A stretch of 42,978 nucleotides of DNA from Streptomyces sp. GKU 895. GTDB taxonomy: Bacteria > Actinomycetota > Actinomycetes > Streptomycetales > Streptomycetaceae. Positions 8,336-17,773 of the stretch are shown piece after piece. The notes beneath the pieces are model-generated. The model saw only the letters and a list, made by a program, of their open reading frames with translations. It had not been told where the DNA came from and ran no database searches. The stretch covers positions 1 to 42,978 of the forward strand of contig MWJO01000075.1 of the NCBI GenBank assembly GCA_002027195.1. The letters are read 5' to 3'. How positions within the stretch are numbered: the first letter of the stretch is position 1; each line of letters begins with the position of its first letter. The translations under genes and the position numbers were made by a program.

Positions 8336-9873
8336 ATGGACACCTTCACTCCGGACCCTCGCCGCTGGTGGGCCCTCGGCGCTCTGGTCGCCAGCATGCT
8401 GACCCTCGGCTTCGACATGACGATCCTCAACGTGGCGCTGCCGACCATGGCCGCCGACCTCGGCGCGACCACCGGACAGCAGCAGTGGATGGCCGACGCG
8501 TACGTCGTCGTCTTCGCCGCGCTGATGCTCCCCGCCGGCCTCCTCGGCGACCGGTTCGGCCGGCGCCGGATGCTCGTCGTGGGCCTCGGCATCTTCCTCG
8601 CCGCGTCCCTGCTGGGCGCCCTCGCCGGCGACGTGAACTGGGTCGTCGCCGCCCGAGCCCTGATGGGCGTCGGCGGTGCCCTCGTCACCCCGCTCGCGCT
8701 CTCCGTACTGCCCTCGCTGTTCGGCGCGGACGAGCGCGCCAAGGCCGTCGGCATCATCTCCGCGGCCAGCGCGCTCGGCCTGCCGCTCGGCCCGATCATG
8801 GGCGGCTGGCTCCTCAACCACTTCTGGTGGGGCTCGGTCTTCCTCATCAACGTCCCCATGGCCGCGATCGGCATCCTCGCCTGCGTGCTGCTGCTCCCGG
8901 AGACCCGCGACCCCGCCTCCCCCAAGGTCGACACCGTCTCCACGACGCTCACCGCGACCGGCCTCGGCGCCCTGATCTACGCGATCATCGAGGCCCCCAC
9001 CCGGGGCTGGACCGACGCACTGGTCCTCGGCATGCTCGCGGGCTCGGTCGTCCTGCTGACCGCCCTGGTCCTGCGGGAACGCCGGCAGTCGCGGCCGATG
9101 CTCGACATGACCCTGCTCGCCCACCGCGGCTTCCTGTTCAACACCCTCGCCGCGACCCTGGTGATGTTCGTCCTGTCCGGCCTGCTGTTCGTGCTGCCGC
9201 CCTACCTCCAGGCCGTCCTCGGCAACGACGCGCTCGGCACCGGCGTGCGGCTGCTGCCGATGATGGGCGGACTGCTCGTCGCCTCCCGCCTCGCCCCGCA
9301 GATCGTCACCCGTTTCGGCGCCCGGGCCACGGTCAGCGCCGGACTGGTGGTGCTGGCGTTCGCCGCCTTCCTCGGCAGCCGTACGACCACCGGCTCCGGC
9401 TACGGCTTCACCGCGCTGTGGCTCTCGGTCACCGGCCTCGGCTTCGGCCTCTCCCTCATCCCCGCCATGAACGGCGCCCTCGGCGCCCTCCCCCGCGACC
9501 GCGCCGGCAGCGGCTCCGGCCTCCTGATGACCCTGCGCCAGGTCGGCGGCGCCATCGGCATCGCCCTCCTCGGCAGCCTGCTCGCGAGCATCTTCCGGGA
9601 CCGGCTCGACGTCACCGGGCTGCCCGCCCAGGCCGCCGACACCGCCGGCGACTCCGTGATCGCCGCCCACCTGGTGGCCCGGAAGACCGGCTCGGCCGAC
9701 CTGCTGGCCTCCGCGAACAGCGCCTACGTCCACGGCATGAGCGTCATCCTGTTGGTCTGCGGCGCGCCGCCCTCGTAGCGGCGCTCCTGGCGGCGGCCTT
9801 CCTGCCCGCAACCCCGAAGACCGGGGAGGCGGCGACCACCCCGGACGTGGCTCCCGAACCGGCGGATGCCTGA
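8336..9873 (+). pseudogene. DHA2-family (EmrB/QacA) drug:H+ exporter, frameshifted near its end
   Basis: Fourteen-TM major facilitator exporter, expected to pump out drugs or natural products using the proton gradient. Motif A appears as GLLGDRFGRRRM (about residue 63) and motif C as GLPLGPIMGGWLL (about 150). As written, the frame stops at 9778 in the last TM helix (VILLVCGAPPS). Adding one base near 9763 restores ALVAALLAAAFLPA and a normal tail ending in TGA 9871-9873, for about 512 aa. The next gene, a TetR regulator, starts 3 bp later, so the two form an operon, and the regulator probably represses the promoter at 8299. The substrate cannot be predicted. Confidence 0.88.
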
Positions 9874-9875
9874 CA

Positions 9876-10514
9876 ATGGCCTCCATGACACCCGCACGTA
9901 CCTCTCCGCCCACGGACCTCTCCCGGCTGGGACTCCGTGAGCGGAAGAAGATCAAGACCCGGACGGCGATCCGCGACGCGACGTACGCCCTCATCGAGGA
10001 ACAGGGCTACGACGCCACCACGATCGAGCAGATCGCCGACCGCGCCGAGGTGTCGCCGTCCACGGTCTTCCGCTACTTCCCCACCAAGGAGGACATCGTC
10101 CTCACGGACGAGCACGACGCGCTCATCCTGGAGGAACTGAAGGCCCGGCCCGAGGACGAGCCGTGGACGGAGTCCGTGCGGGCCATCATGCAGAAGGCCG
10201 TCCGCCTCGGCCACGACCGGGAACCCGAGATCACCCGGCTCCGCGCGCACCTGATGGTGCAGGTCCCGACGGTGCGCGCCCGGATGATGGAGAGCATGTC
10301 GGTCGCCTCTCACATGCTCGCCGAGGGCATCGCGGAACGCACCGGACGGGACGTGGACAGCCTGGAGGTACGCGTCTACACGATGTCCGTGGTCGCCGGG
10401 CTCGCGGAGATCTCCCGGTACTGGGCGGAGAACGACTTCCAGGACGATCTCTCCGAGCTCCTCGACCGCGCCCTGGACGTCCTCGCGCACGGCCTCACCC
10501 CGGAAAACACCTGA
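9876..10514 (+). CDS. TetR-family transcriptional regulator
   Basis: 212-aa TetR protein. The N-terminal helix-turn-helix is clear: RTAIRDATYALIEEQGYDATTIEQIADRAEVSPSTVFRYFPTKEDI, about residues 29-74. The C-terminal all-helical ligand/dimer domain is diverse, as usual. The gene starts 3 bp after the restored stop of the DHA2 exporter, the typical arrangement of a local repressor that releases the pump operon on drug binding. ATG 9876 is taken as the start; ATG 9885 is possible. Confidence 0.93.
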   Translation: MASMTPARTSPPTDLSRLGLRERKKIKTRTAIRDATYALIEEQGYDATTIEQIADRAEVSPSTVFRYFPTKEDIVLTDEHDALILEELKARPEDEPWTESVRAIMQKAVRLGHDREPEITRLRAHLMVQVPTVRARMMESMSVASHMLAEGIAERTGRDVDSLEVRVYTMSVVAGLAEISRYWAENDFQDDLSELLDRALDVLAHGLTPENT

Positions 10515-10547
10515 GGCCACGGGCGCCCGCCGTGGCATCCTGACCGG

Positions 10548-11273
10548 GTGAACGGACCGGAGATCCACCTCGAAGTCGCCCCCGAACTGGCCCTGTTCGT
10601 CCCGCACGGACGCCGGTCCGGAGCCACCCCCGTCATCACCGACGGCGTCTCCACCCTCGGCCATGTCGTCGAGTCCCTCGGCGTCCCGCTGCCCGAGGCC
10701 GGGACGCTGGTGGTCGACGGCCGCGAGGTGCCCCCGTCGTACGTCCCCGTGGCGGGCGACCATGTGGAGGTCCGGCCCGTCACCCGGCCCCAGCGGGTCC
10801 CCGGCGCCCCGCTCCGCTTCCTCCTCGACGTCCACCTCGGCACCCTCGCCCGCCGGATGCGGCTGCTCGGCGTCGACACGGCGTACGAGTCCACGGACCT
10901 CGGCGACCCTGCGCTCGCCGCGCTCTCCGCCGCCGAACAGCGCGTGCTGCTCAGCCGGGACAGGGGGCTGCTGCGGCGCCGCGAACTGTGGGCCGGCGCG
11001 TACGTCTACAGCACCCGCCCCGAGGAGCAGCTGCACGACATCCTCGACCGCTTCCGCCCCGAGCTGCGCCCCTGGACCCGCTGCACCGCCTGCAACGGCC
11101 TGCTTAGGGAGGCCACCAAGGAAGAGGTCGCGGACCAGCTGGCGGGCGGCACGCACCGGTCGTACGACGTCTTCGCGCAGTGCACGGACTGCGGGCGGGC
11201 GTACTGGAAGGGCGCGCACCACGAACAGCTGGAAGCCATCGTGGAGCGCGCCCTCGAGGAGTTCGCCGGTTAG
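10548..11273 (+). CDS. Ubiquitin-like (Mut7-C ub) plus Mut7-C nuclease-fold protein
   Basis: Two-domain protein of 241 aa. Residues 1-80 resemble the beta-grasp ubiquitin-like module often fused to Mut7-C. Residues about 85-240 match Mut7-C, a PIN-fold RNase-like domain with a zinc ribbon. Visible signs are FLLDVHLGTLARRMRLLGVDT (acidic N-terminal motif), LLSRDRGLLRR, and two CxxC pairs, CTACNG (about 182) and CTDCGRAYWKG (about 212). The domain is proposed to be an RNase or RNA-binding unit. The GTG start at 10548 fits the N-terminus. It converges with the oxidase gene, leaving only 3 bp between stops and no terminator. Confidence 0.88.
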   Translation: MNGPEIHLEVAPELALFVPHGRRSGATPVITDGVSTLGHVVESLGVPLPEAGTLVVDGREVPPSYVPVAGDHVEVRPVTRPQRVPGAPLRFLLDVHLGTLARRMRLLGVDTAYESTDLGDPALAALSAAEQRVLLSRDRGLLRRRELWAGAYVYSTRPEEQLHDILDRFRPELRPWTRCTACNGLLREATKEEVADQLAGGTHRSYDVFAQCTDCGRAYWKGAHHEQLEAIVERALEEFAG

Positions 11274-11276
11274 CGG

Positions 11277-13676
11277 CTATCCCTTCCTGACATCCGCCTT
11301 TCCGCAGGCGAGGCCGTCCTTGTTGCGGTCGAGACCCAGCGGGTCGTCCTTGCCGTTGACCTTCAGACGGCCGTAGTCGTTCTTCTTCAGCCAGGCGCAG
11401 CGGGCCGACGTCGTCGCCTTGACCTCCTTCGGGAACGCCGTGGGCACGCAGACGTTGATCGAGCCGTAGTGGCGGTCGCAGCCGGAGACGGTCGGGCTGA
11501 CCTTCTGCGAGGTGCGCTTCTTGCCGGGGCCGGTGACCTTGCCGGAGAGGTCGTCGGCGAAGGAGTGGACGTGCGCCGAGGCGTCCGTCGCGCTCAGCGC
11601 TGCCGGGCCCTGCAGGTGCACCCACTTCGCCACCGACGGCACCCCGTTGGCGTCCACGGCGAACAGCATGTACCAGCCGGGCGGCGCCAGGTTGGGGTTG
11701 CTCGTCACGTTCAGGTCGACGTTGTTGCCGTTCACCGACAGCGGCAGATCCACGAACCGCTGGTTGGGGTCGGAGGAGTGCGTCACCGCGGCCGGACGGA
11801 TCAACTCGGCCTTGGCGATGGGCCGGTCGACGGTGATCCGCTGGGTGTCGCCGTAGTTCCACTCGGTGTCGATGACCGAAGTGATCGACGGACGCGTGCC
11901 CTTGAGGAGGTACGGCGGCGTGTAGATCGACACGTTGTGGTTCCAGGTGCCGTTGCCCGGGTTGTCACCGGTCGCCATGACCCGGCCGTCGGGCAGCAGG
12001 AACGCGGAGGAGTGGTAACCGCGGGCCTCGGGGTCGGCGGCGACGGGATCGAAGGTGCCCGAGTCCGGGTCGTAGATCGACGCCTCGAAGACCGGGTTGG
12101 CCCGGTTGTGCAGACCGCCACCGGTCTCCAGCACCTTGCCGTCGGGCAGCAGTACGGCGGAGACGTACATCTTGCCCTGGTTGCCGGTCTCGGGGACCTT
12201 GCCGTTGCCGAGGTCGACCGTGCCCTGCGGGAGCGGCGGCCCGGCGACGTACGCCGGGTTGGGCTGCTTGAGGTCGATGACGTCGGTGAGGCGGTTGCCC
12301 TCCGGGTTGGAGTCGATGTTGCCGCCGCCGATGGTGAGGACTTTCTGGTTCTGCGCCGGGGGCAGCAGCACGCTCGCGGACTGGTCGCGCTGGTCCTTGT
12401 TCTGCAGGCCCGGGATCTGGGTGATCGTGTTGGCGTTGTAGTCGTAGATCGCCGAGCCGGTGCCCGGGATGTTGTTGCCGAAGACATGGCTGCCGGAGTA
12501 GAAGAGGCGGCCGTCCTGCATCAGGATCATCGACGGGTACAGACCCCAGTACGACCAGGTCTGGTTGACCTGCCACAGCGCCAGCCACTTCTGCTGGGCG
12601 TCCGACCAGTACTCGGCGGTCACCGAACCGGTCGAGTCCTCGCGCAGCCCGCCGAAGGAGATGACGTCGCCGTTGCCGAGCTCGGTCGCCGAGGGGTACC
12701 AGTGGCCGTCGTTGAGGTCATTGGTCTTGCTGTAGGTCTCGGTCTTCGGATCGAAGATGTACGAGTCCTTGTAGCCCTCGTAGCCGTGCCCGCCCGCGAC
12801 CGGGAACGCCTTGTTGCCGCTCATCACCAGGACCCGGCCGTCCTGCAACTGGATGTGCCCGGCGCAGAACATGTCCTTCGGGGTGGGGATGACCTTGTAG
12901 GTGCCGGTGGCCGGGTTGTAGACGGCCGAGGTGAAGGTGCCCGCGTTGAACTGCTCCTCGCTGTTGCCGGAGCCCGCGATGAGCAGCACCTTGCCGTTGT
13001 TGAGGACGACGGAGTGCATGGAGCGCACCGGGTTCTGCGTGGGCAGCACGTCCCAGCGGCCGTTGGCGCACTGATCGGCCGTGCCGGTGCACTGCGCCGG
13101 CGGGAGCGGGTCGGCGACCTGCTCCATCGTGTAGTCGTCGGTGGTCGCGGAGCCGGTGCCGTAGACGGAGACGCCCCAGGTGATCCGGTCGGTGCCGGTG
13201 GGGACCTCGGGGGTGCGGACGCTCGCCTGCGTCCAGCTGCCCGCCATCTCCAGGGTCTTCAGATCCGTCCAGTACTGCCAGCCGGCGGTGGTGTCGTGCC
13301 GGAAGAGGGTGATGGCGGTGTCCGGGGTCGTCGACTTGTACCAGAGGCTCAGGTCGTACTGCTTGCCCGGCGTCACGCCCGGCGCGCACTCGGCCGACTC
13401 GGTGATCAGCGCCTTGCGGTCGCCGTCGACGCGGCGGGTGAGCTCGACCTTCATGGCCTTGGAGCCGGAGTGGGCGCCGGAGGTGGTGGTGAACGTGAAG
13501 TCGTTGTTGCCCCAGCCGGACTTCTCCCAGCAGTACGGCATGTCGCCGGTGCCGGCGGTCTCGAAGCCGGGGTTCTTGATGAGGTTGGCGGCGGAGGCGG
13601 GTTGCGGTGTGGCGAGGAGGAGACCGGCCGTGAGGGCGGTCACCCCCAGCAGGGCTGGTCTGCGGCGGCTCTTCAT
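11277..13676 (-). CDS. Secreted galactose-oxidase-like copper-radical oxidase with N-terminal CBM-like and C-terminal Excalibur-like domains
   Basis: Secreted kelch-type oxidase of 799 aa. Domains: signal peptide 1-29 (ends PASA-A), CBM-like jelly roll about 31-190 (NLIKNPGFE start), seven-bladed kelch/oxidase core about 205-590, Ig-like C-terminal domain about 595-690, and an Excalibur-like tail 733-795 (LGLDRNKDGLACG). All five galactose-oxidase active-site residues are present in context: Cys271 (MFCAG), Tyr327 (HWYPSA), Tyr554-His555 (GYHSSA) and His633 (THSSDPNQRF). The Cys-Tyr crosslink and Cu(II) site should therefore form. GlxA of Streptomyces has the same chemistry and acts on a cell-wall glycan made by CslA. 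Here the gene overlaps the upstream GT2-GtrA gene by 4 bp (ATGA), so its substrate is probably the glycan made by this operon. Confidence 0.92.
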   Translation of the reverse strand: MKSRRRPALLGVTALTAGLLLATPQPASAANLIKNPGFETAGTGDMPYCWEKSGWGNNDFTFTTTSGAHSGSKAMKVELTRRVDGDRKALITESAECAPGVTPGKQYDLSLWYKSTTPDTAITLFRHDTTAGWQYWTDLKTLEMAGSWTQASVRTPEVPTGTDRITWGVSVYGTGSATTDDYTMEQVADPLPPAQCTGTADQCANGRWDVLPTQNPVRSMHSVVLNNGKVLLIAGSGNSEEQFNAGTFTSAVYNPATGTYKVIPTPKDMFCAGHIQLQDGRVLVMSGNKAFPVAGGHGYEGYKDSYIFDPKTETYSKTNDLNDGHWYPSATELGNGDVISFGGLREDSTGSVTAEYWSDAQQKWLALWQVNQTWSYWGLYPSMILMQDGRLFYSGSHVFGNNIPGTGSAIYDYNANTITQIPGLQNKDQRDQSASVLLPPAQNQKVLTIGGGNIDSNPEGNRLTDVIDLKQPNPAYVAGPPLPQGTVDLGNGKVPETGNQGKMYVSAVLLPDGKVLETGGGLHNRANPVFEASIYDPDSGTFDPVAADPEARGYHSSAFLLPDGRVMATGDNPGNGTWNHNVSIYTPPYLLKGTRPSITSVIDTEWNYGDTQRITVDRPIAKAELIRPAAVTHSSDPNQRFVDLPLSVNGNNVDLNVTSNPNLAPPGWYMLFAVDANGVPSVAKWVHLQGPAALSATDASAHVHSFADDLSGKVTGPGKKRTSQKVSPTVSGCDRHYGSINVCVPTAFPKEVKATTSARCAWLKKNDYGRLKVNGKDDPLGLDRNKDGLACGKADVRKG

Positions 13677-14845
13677 GCGGTGCGGCTCCTGTTGCGGCGG
13701 GTTCTGCGAGGGAGATAGACCAGCGCTTCGGTCCCGACGAAGCGCAGGACGAACGTGATGACCAGGGCGAGTGCGGTGGCGGGCAGCGCCGACAGGCCGA
13801 AGTGCGTGACCAGCAGCGCGATCAGCGGGATGCGCAGCACCAGGTCGGCGTTGGCGAGCAGCGCGAAGCGGACCGTGCGGTCGGCCCAGTGCCGGTGGCG
13901 GCGCCGGTCACGGAAGAGCACCTTCTCGATGAGGAGGAAGTTCCAGGCCACGCCGAACTGGTTGGCGACGATCTCGGCGGGCAGGTAGTGCAGGCCCGCG
14001 TGGGTGAGGGCCCACAGACCGACCAGGTTGGGCACGAATCCGGTGAGCCCGATCAGGCCGAACACCACCATGCGGGCCAGCGGGCTCGCCGTGCGCAGTC
14101 CGGCGAGGTGCCGCAGGAAGCGGCGCCCTTCCGCCGCCGTGGACTTGGACTCGCCCGCGAACCGCTCCTGGAAGACGAACGGCACCTCGGTGACCGCGCG
14201 CGGCCGGCTCCGCACCGCCAGTTCCAGCAGGATCTTGTAGCCGAGCGGCTGCAGCGCGTCCGCGGCGATGTCGCTGCGCCGGATCGCGAAGAAGCCGCTC
14301 ATCGGGTCGCTGATGCCGTGCAGCCGGCGCGGGAAGAGGGACTTGGTCAGCCAGGTCGCGCCGCGGGAGACGACCACGCGGTAACTGCCCGCGAGCCCGG
14401 CGCGGCTGCCGCCCTTGATGTACCGGGAGGCGACGACGAGCCCGGCGTTCGCCCGCTGCCCGGTGGCCACCAGCTCCGGTACCAGGGACGGCGGATGCTG
14501 GCAGTCGCCGTCCATGACGACGATCCAGTCCGCCCCCGCCGCCCTCATGCCCTCCACGACCGCCCCGCCCAGCCCGCCGACCGGCTCGTCCCGGTGCAGG
14601 ACGGTCACCGGGAAGGGGCAGTCCTTCGCGGCCTCGCGGATCACCTCGGGGGTGTCGTCGGTGGAGTCGTCCACGAAGACGACCTCGCAGGGCAGCCGGC
14701 CGGGTACCGACTCGGTGATCTGGTGCAGGAGTTCGCGGACGTTCGCGGACTCGTTGTACGTCGGTACGACGATGGTGACGGCGGCGGGTTCGGGGACCTC
14801 GGCGGCCGTCAGATCCGGCAGGGGTGCGGTGTATTCGTGGCTCAT
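13673..14845 (-). CDS. Polyprenyl-phosphate GT2 glycosyltransferase fused to GtrA domain
   Basis: 390 aa. Residues about 22-240 form a DPM1-like GT2 domain: VVPTYNE (27-32), FVDDSTDDT (58-64), DGD metal motif at 112-114 and DPMSGFFAIRR. Such enzymes move a sugar from NDP-sugar onto polyprenyl phosphate on the cytoplasmic face. Residues about 260-385 are a four-helix GtrA membrane domain, proposed to flip or pass the lipid-linked sugar. Start ATG 14845 overlaps the upstream GT-C gene stop by 4 bp, and its own stop overlaps the oxidase start by 4 bp. The lipid-linked sugar is the expected donor for the GT-C enzyme of the operon. Confidence 0.92.
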   Translation of the reverse strand: MSHEYTAPLPDLTAAEVPEPAAVTIVVPTYNESANVRELLHQITESVPGRLPCEVVFVDDSTDDTPEVIREAAKDCPFPVTVLHRDEPVGGLGGAVVEGMRAAGADWIVVMDGDCQHPPSLVPELVATGQRANAGLVVASRYIKGGSRAGLAGSYRVVVSRGATWLTKSLFPRRLHGISDPMSGFFAIRRSDIAADALQPLGYKILLELAVRSRPRAVTEVPFVFQERFAGESKSTAAEGRRFLRHLAGLRTASPLARMVVFGLIGLTGFVPNLVGLWALTHAGLHYLPAEIVANQFGVAWNFLLIEKVLFRDRRRHRHWADRTVRFALLANADLVLRIPLIALLVTHFGLSALPATALALVITFVLRFVGTEALVYLPRRTRRNRSRTA

Positions 14846-16451
14846 CGGACGCCTCCGGTGGCGTGCTGGATCTGCCGGATCTCGATCCGGTCCGCGCCGG
14901 CGCCGAACACGGCGACCGGCGTCGAGTGCTGGATGGCGGCCTTGACGTTGGGCAGGTCGACCGCGTCGCGCCGCACGGTCGGCGAGGCCACGACGTAGTC
15001 GATGTCCTTCCAGCCGCGCGGCATCGTCTTGGTGACCGCCGGGTCGAGGTCGGCCTTGTAGAACCAGATGACGCCGAGCCCGGGCCGGTACCCCGCGTGC
15101 ACCAGGTCCAGCCAGAGCGCGTCGTCGACGAGTACCCGGGTCTTCTCGGGCTGCGCCACCTCGCTCGCCATCCACTGCGCGGCGGCCCGGTAGGGGGCGT
15201 TGGCGTCGGCGGTGACGGCGGTGCGGTCACCGTCGTACCAGCGCGGTACGACGTACACGCAGGCGGCGACGGCGAGGACCGCCGCGACGCCGTAACGGCC
15301 CACCCAGCGCGTCCTGTTGAGGACGGCGTGCACGATCGAGGCGGTGCCGCCGGCGAGGACGAGGGCGAGGAACGGCAGCGCCTGGATGATGTACATCGCG
15401 GGCAGATAGCCGCTGGGCCGCATCGCGACCAGGGCGAGGATGCCCACGGCCAGCGAGGGGCCGGCGAGTGCGCGGGCGGTGACGGACCAGCGCCAGGTGG
15501 CGAGCAGCAGGAGCGCGCCCGCGAGTCCGCCGAGGGGCAGGACCCGGTCGTAGTAGAGCCAGGACCTGAGCACGCCGTGCGAGCCGGATCCGGCGTCGAG
15601 GATGAAGCCCGAACCGGGCCTGGTCATCTGGTACTTGATGCCGTCCCACAGCGAGACGTGCCCGCCGCCGGGCAGCAACTCGCCCTTCAGCAGGGCGAAG
15701 AGGGGGTAGGCCAGGCCGATCAGGGTGCAGGCGGTGAGGGCGCCGGTGAGGGCGAACTTGCGGGTGTCGCGGTGGCTGTGGCGCCACATGGTGACGAAGA
15801 CCGCGGGGAGGACGAAGAGCATCGTCTCCTTGGTCAGCACGGCCGTGGCCGCCGCGATGCCCGCGCCGAAGTGGTGCCAGAGGTGGCGGCTCGGGGACGC
15901 GGCGAGGGTGAACGCCAGCAGGGTCCACATCACCGCGAGGTTGTCGAGGAAGATCTCCCGCTGGAGGACGACGGAGAGCGGGGAGAGCCCGAACAGGGCC
16001 ATGCCGAGGCCGGCGGCCCAGCGGGGCAGGGACAGCCGGCGCCCGAGCAGGTACACGAGGACGGCGCTGATGGCGCTGATCAGCAGCATCGTGACCCGCA
16101 TCGAGCCGACGGTCATCGAGTCGGGGCTCAGCAGTTTCGGTATCCAGGTGAGCAGGGCGAGCTGGATCCAGCCGAGCGGCGGGTGGTCGTACCAGTAGGT
16201 GTAGTGGGCGAGGCCCTTGCCCTCCTGGACGGCCAGGCCTGGGCGAGGTAGGTGCCCTCGTCGTCGCTGAGGGTGGGGTAGTCGGCGATGTTCCAGCCCT
16301 GCACGACGAGGACCGCGACGAGGAGGGCACCGCAGAGGAGGAGGTCGGGACGCCTGGACAGGGATGTTCGACTGGTCGAACGTTCGTCAGGCGCAGGCTG
16401 CCGCTGCGCGGGGACCTTCGGAGCGGTCACCGCGGGAAGGGTGGAGGTCAC
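14842..16451 (-). pseudogene. GT-C (GT39/ArnT-like) membrane glycosyltransferase, frameshifted
   Basis: Polytopic membrane glycosyltransferase of the PMT/ArnT type, which uses polyprenyl-phosphate sugars on the outer face. After a Pro-rich cytoplasmic N-terminus, TM1 (LLLCGALLVAVLVVQGW) leads into the catalytic first-loop motif LSDDEGTYLAQAW (about residue 66). Then, in the other frame, come YDHPPLGW, QREIFLDNLAV and many TM helices, ending with a soluble tail. One missing G near 16238 (TGGCC for TGGGCC) breaks the frame; repaired length is about 536 aa. Starts GTG 16451 in a GTGA overlap with the upstream GT2, ends in an ATGA overlap with the downstream GT2-GtrA. Confidence 0.85.
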
Positions 16452-17716
16452 GCAGGGACGTCCTCTCGGATTACCGCCGTGTGGTGGAGATGGGCACCGA
16501 CGTGACTGGTCAACTCCCAGTCGTTGCGCCCGCGTTGCTCACGCCAGACGGCGCGCATCGCGGCCCCGGCGAGAAGGACCTGGTAGAACGGGCCGCCCAC
16601 GATCAGCTTCAGGTAGTGCACGAAGCGCACCCGCAGGCCGTACTGCTTGCCGAAGTCGTGCAGTCCGACGAGCTCGAAGACGAAGGTCACCAGGGCCGTG
16701 ACGGCCGGCAGGAAGGTGACGAAGGCGATGCCGACGGGCACGTCGAGGAAGAGCGCGACCGCGACGTTGAGCGGGATGATCACGCCGGAGAAGGCCTGGA
16801 GGAACGGGGTCATGAGGGTGTACCGGGCGAGCAACCGCTGCCCGAAGCCAGGGAGTTGCTTCCAGTCCTTCTTCCGGTAGACCTGAAGGAAGCCCTGGTT
16901 CCAGCGGGTGCGCTGCTTGAGCAGGGACATCAGGCTGCCGGGGGTCTCCTCGCGGGTGACCATGTCGGAGTCGTAGGCGACGACGACCTTCTTGCCGACC
17001 GACGACAGCCGCACCCCGAGGTCGCAGTCCTCGGCGAGGCACTCGGAGTCCCAGCCGTCGGCGTCCCTCAGGACGTCCGTGCGGACGAAGACGGTGTTGC
17101 CGCCGAGCGGGATGAACCCCTTCTGCGCGTGCAGATGGAGCCGCGAGCGGAACCAGAAGAAGTACTCCAGGCAGTTGCGCAGGGAGTACCAGCTGGAGTG
17201 GAAGTTGATGAGCTGGACGCCGCCCTGGACGACGTCGGCCCCGGTGGTCCGGAAGGCGTGGTCGACGTGGGCGAGGAGCTCCGGGTGGACCTGGTCCTCG
17301 GCGTCGAAGACCCCGACGACGTCGCCGCGGCAGTGCGGCAGCGCCGTGTTCATCGCCTTCGGCTTGTTCTTCTTCTCGTGGGTGTCGACGACGACCCGGA
17401 CGCGCGGATCGCGTTCGGCGGCCGCTTCGGCCACCGCCGTGGTCTCGGGATCGTCGTGCCCGACGATGACGATGATCTCGAAGTCGGTGTGGCTGGATTC
17501 CAGCAGCCGCTTGATGGTGTGGTCGAGGACGGCCTGCTCGTGCCGCGCGGGCAGCAGGAGCGAGAACGAGACGTGTTCACCCCCGTCCGGTCTGCTGAAC
17601 CGGGTGGAGGCCAGCACCTCGGGCGTACGCCACGCGTGCATCTGCCACCACAGGGTGAACGCCGCCATCCAGAACAGGGCCAGAGAAACGGCAGCGATGA
17701 AGACAGACGTCAGCAA
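16448..17716 (-). CDS. Processive membrane GT2 glycosyltransferase (beta-glycan synthase type)
   Basis: 422 aa. TM helix at residues 4-25, cytoplasmic GT2 domain about 45-280, then three to four TM helices (about 290-385). Processive-synthase signatures are complete: FDAED with D138/D141, LAEDCDLG with ED at 229-230, and the acceptor motif QRTRW at 268-272 (QxxRW), as in cellulose, hyaluronan and N-acetylglucosamine polymer synthases. It should polymerise a beta-linked sugar from an NDP donor while extruding the chain. It is shorter than CslA and has no extra domains. The start is TTG 17716, preceded by GGGGGG; no better start fits the TM helix. First gene of the operon; a leader hairpin lies at 17747. 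Confidence 0.9.
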   Translation of the reverse strand: MLTSVFIAAVSLALFWMAAFTLWWQMHAWRTPEVLASTRFSRPDGGEHVSFSLLLPARHEQAVLDHTIKRLLESSHTDFEIIVIVGHDDPETTAVAEAAAERDPRVRVVVDTHEKKNKPKAMNTALPHCRGDVVGVFDAEDQVHPELLAHVDHAFRTTGADVVQGGVQLINFHSSWYSLRNCLEYFFWFRSRLHLHAQKGFIPLGGNTVFVRTDVLRDADGWDSECLAEDCDLGVRLSSVGKKVVVAYDSDMVTREETPGSLMSLLKQRTRWNQGFLQVYRKKDWKQLPGFGQRLLARYTLMTPFLQAFSGVIIPLNVAVALFLDVPVGIAFVTFLPAVTALVTFVFELVGLHDFGKQYGLRVRFVHYLKLIVGGPFYQVLLAGAAMRAVWREQRGRNDWELTSHVGAHLHHTAVIREDVPA

Positions 17717-17746
17717 AGATCCCCCCAGATCTGAAAAACCCCCTGT

Positions 17747-17773
17747 CGTGGCAGGCCAGTCACTCCTGCCACG
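17747..17773 (-). promoter_or_regulatory. Leader hairpin with T-tract ahead of the glycosyltransferase operon
   Basis: Nine-bp stem CGTGGCAGG / CCTGCCACG with a 9-base loop; on the minus strand it is followed by GGGGGTTTTT about 5 bases later. It could be the terminator of the DUF255 gene (stop at 17856). But only about 20 bases separate its T-tract from the TTG start, so an operon promoter must lie upstream and transcribe through it, making it a possible attenuator. A second small stem AGATC/GATCT puts the G-rich ribosome site in its loop. Confidence 0.5.

Noticed and set aside
11469..13718. 749-codon plus-strand open frame opposite the copper oxidase
   Set aside because: Val/Gly/Arg-rich shadow with no family motif; the minus-strand oxidase has all active-site residues.
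11277..17716. Calling the operon cslA-glxA
   Set aside because: The GT2 is short (422 aa) and the neighbours are a GT-C enzyme and a GT2-GtrA fusion, not the known cslA-glxA set; only the chemistry is parallel.
16364..17734. 456-codon plus-strand open frame opposite the GT2 gene
   Set aside because: Shadow composition; the minus strand has complete GT2 motifs.
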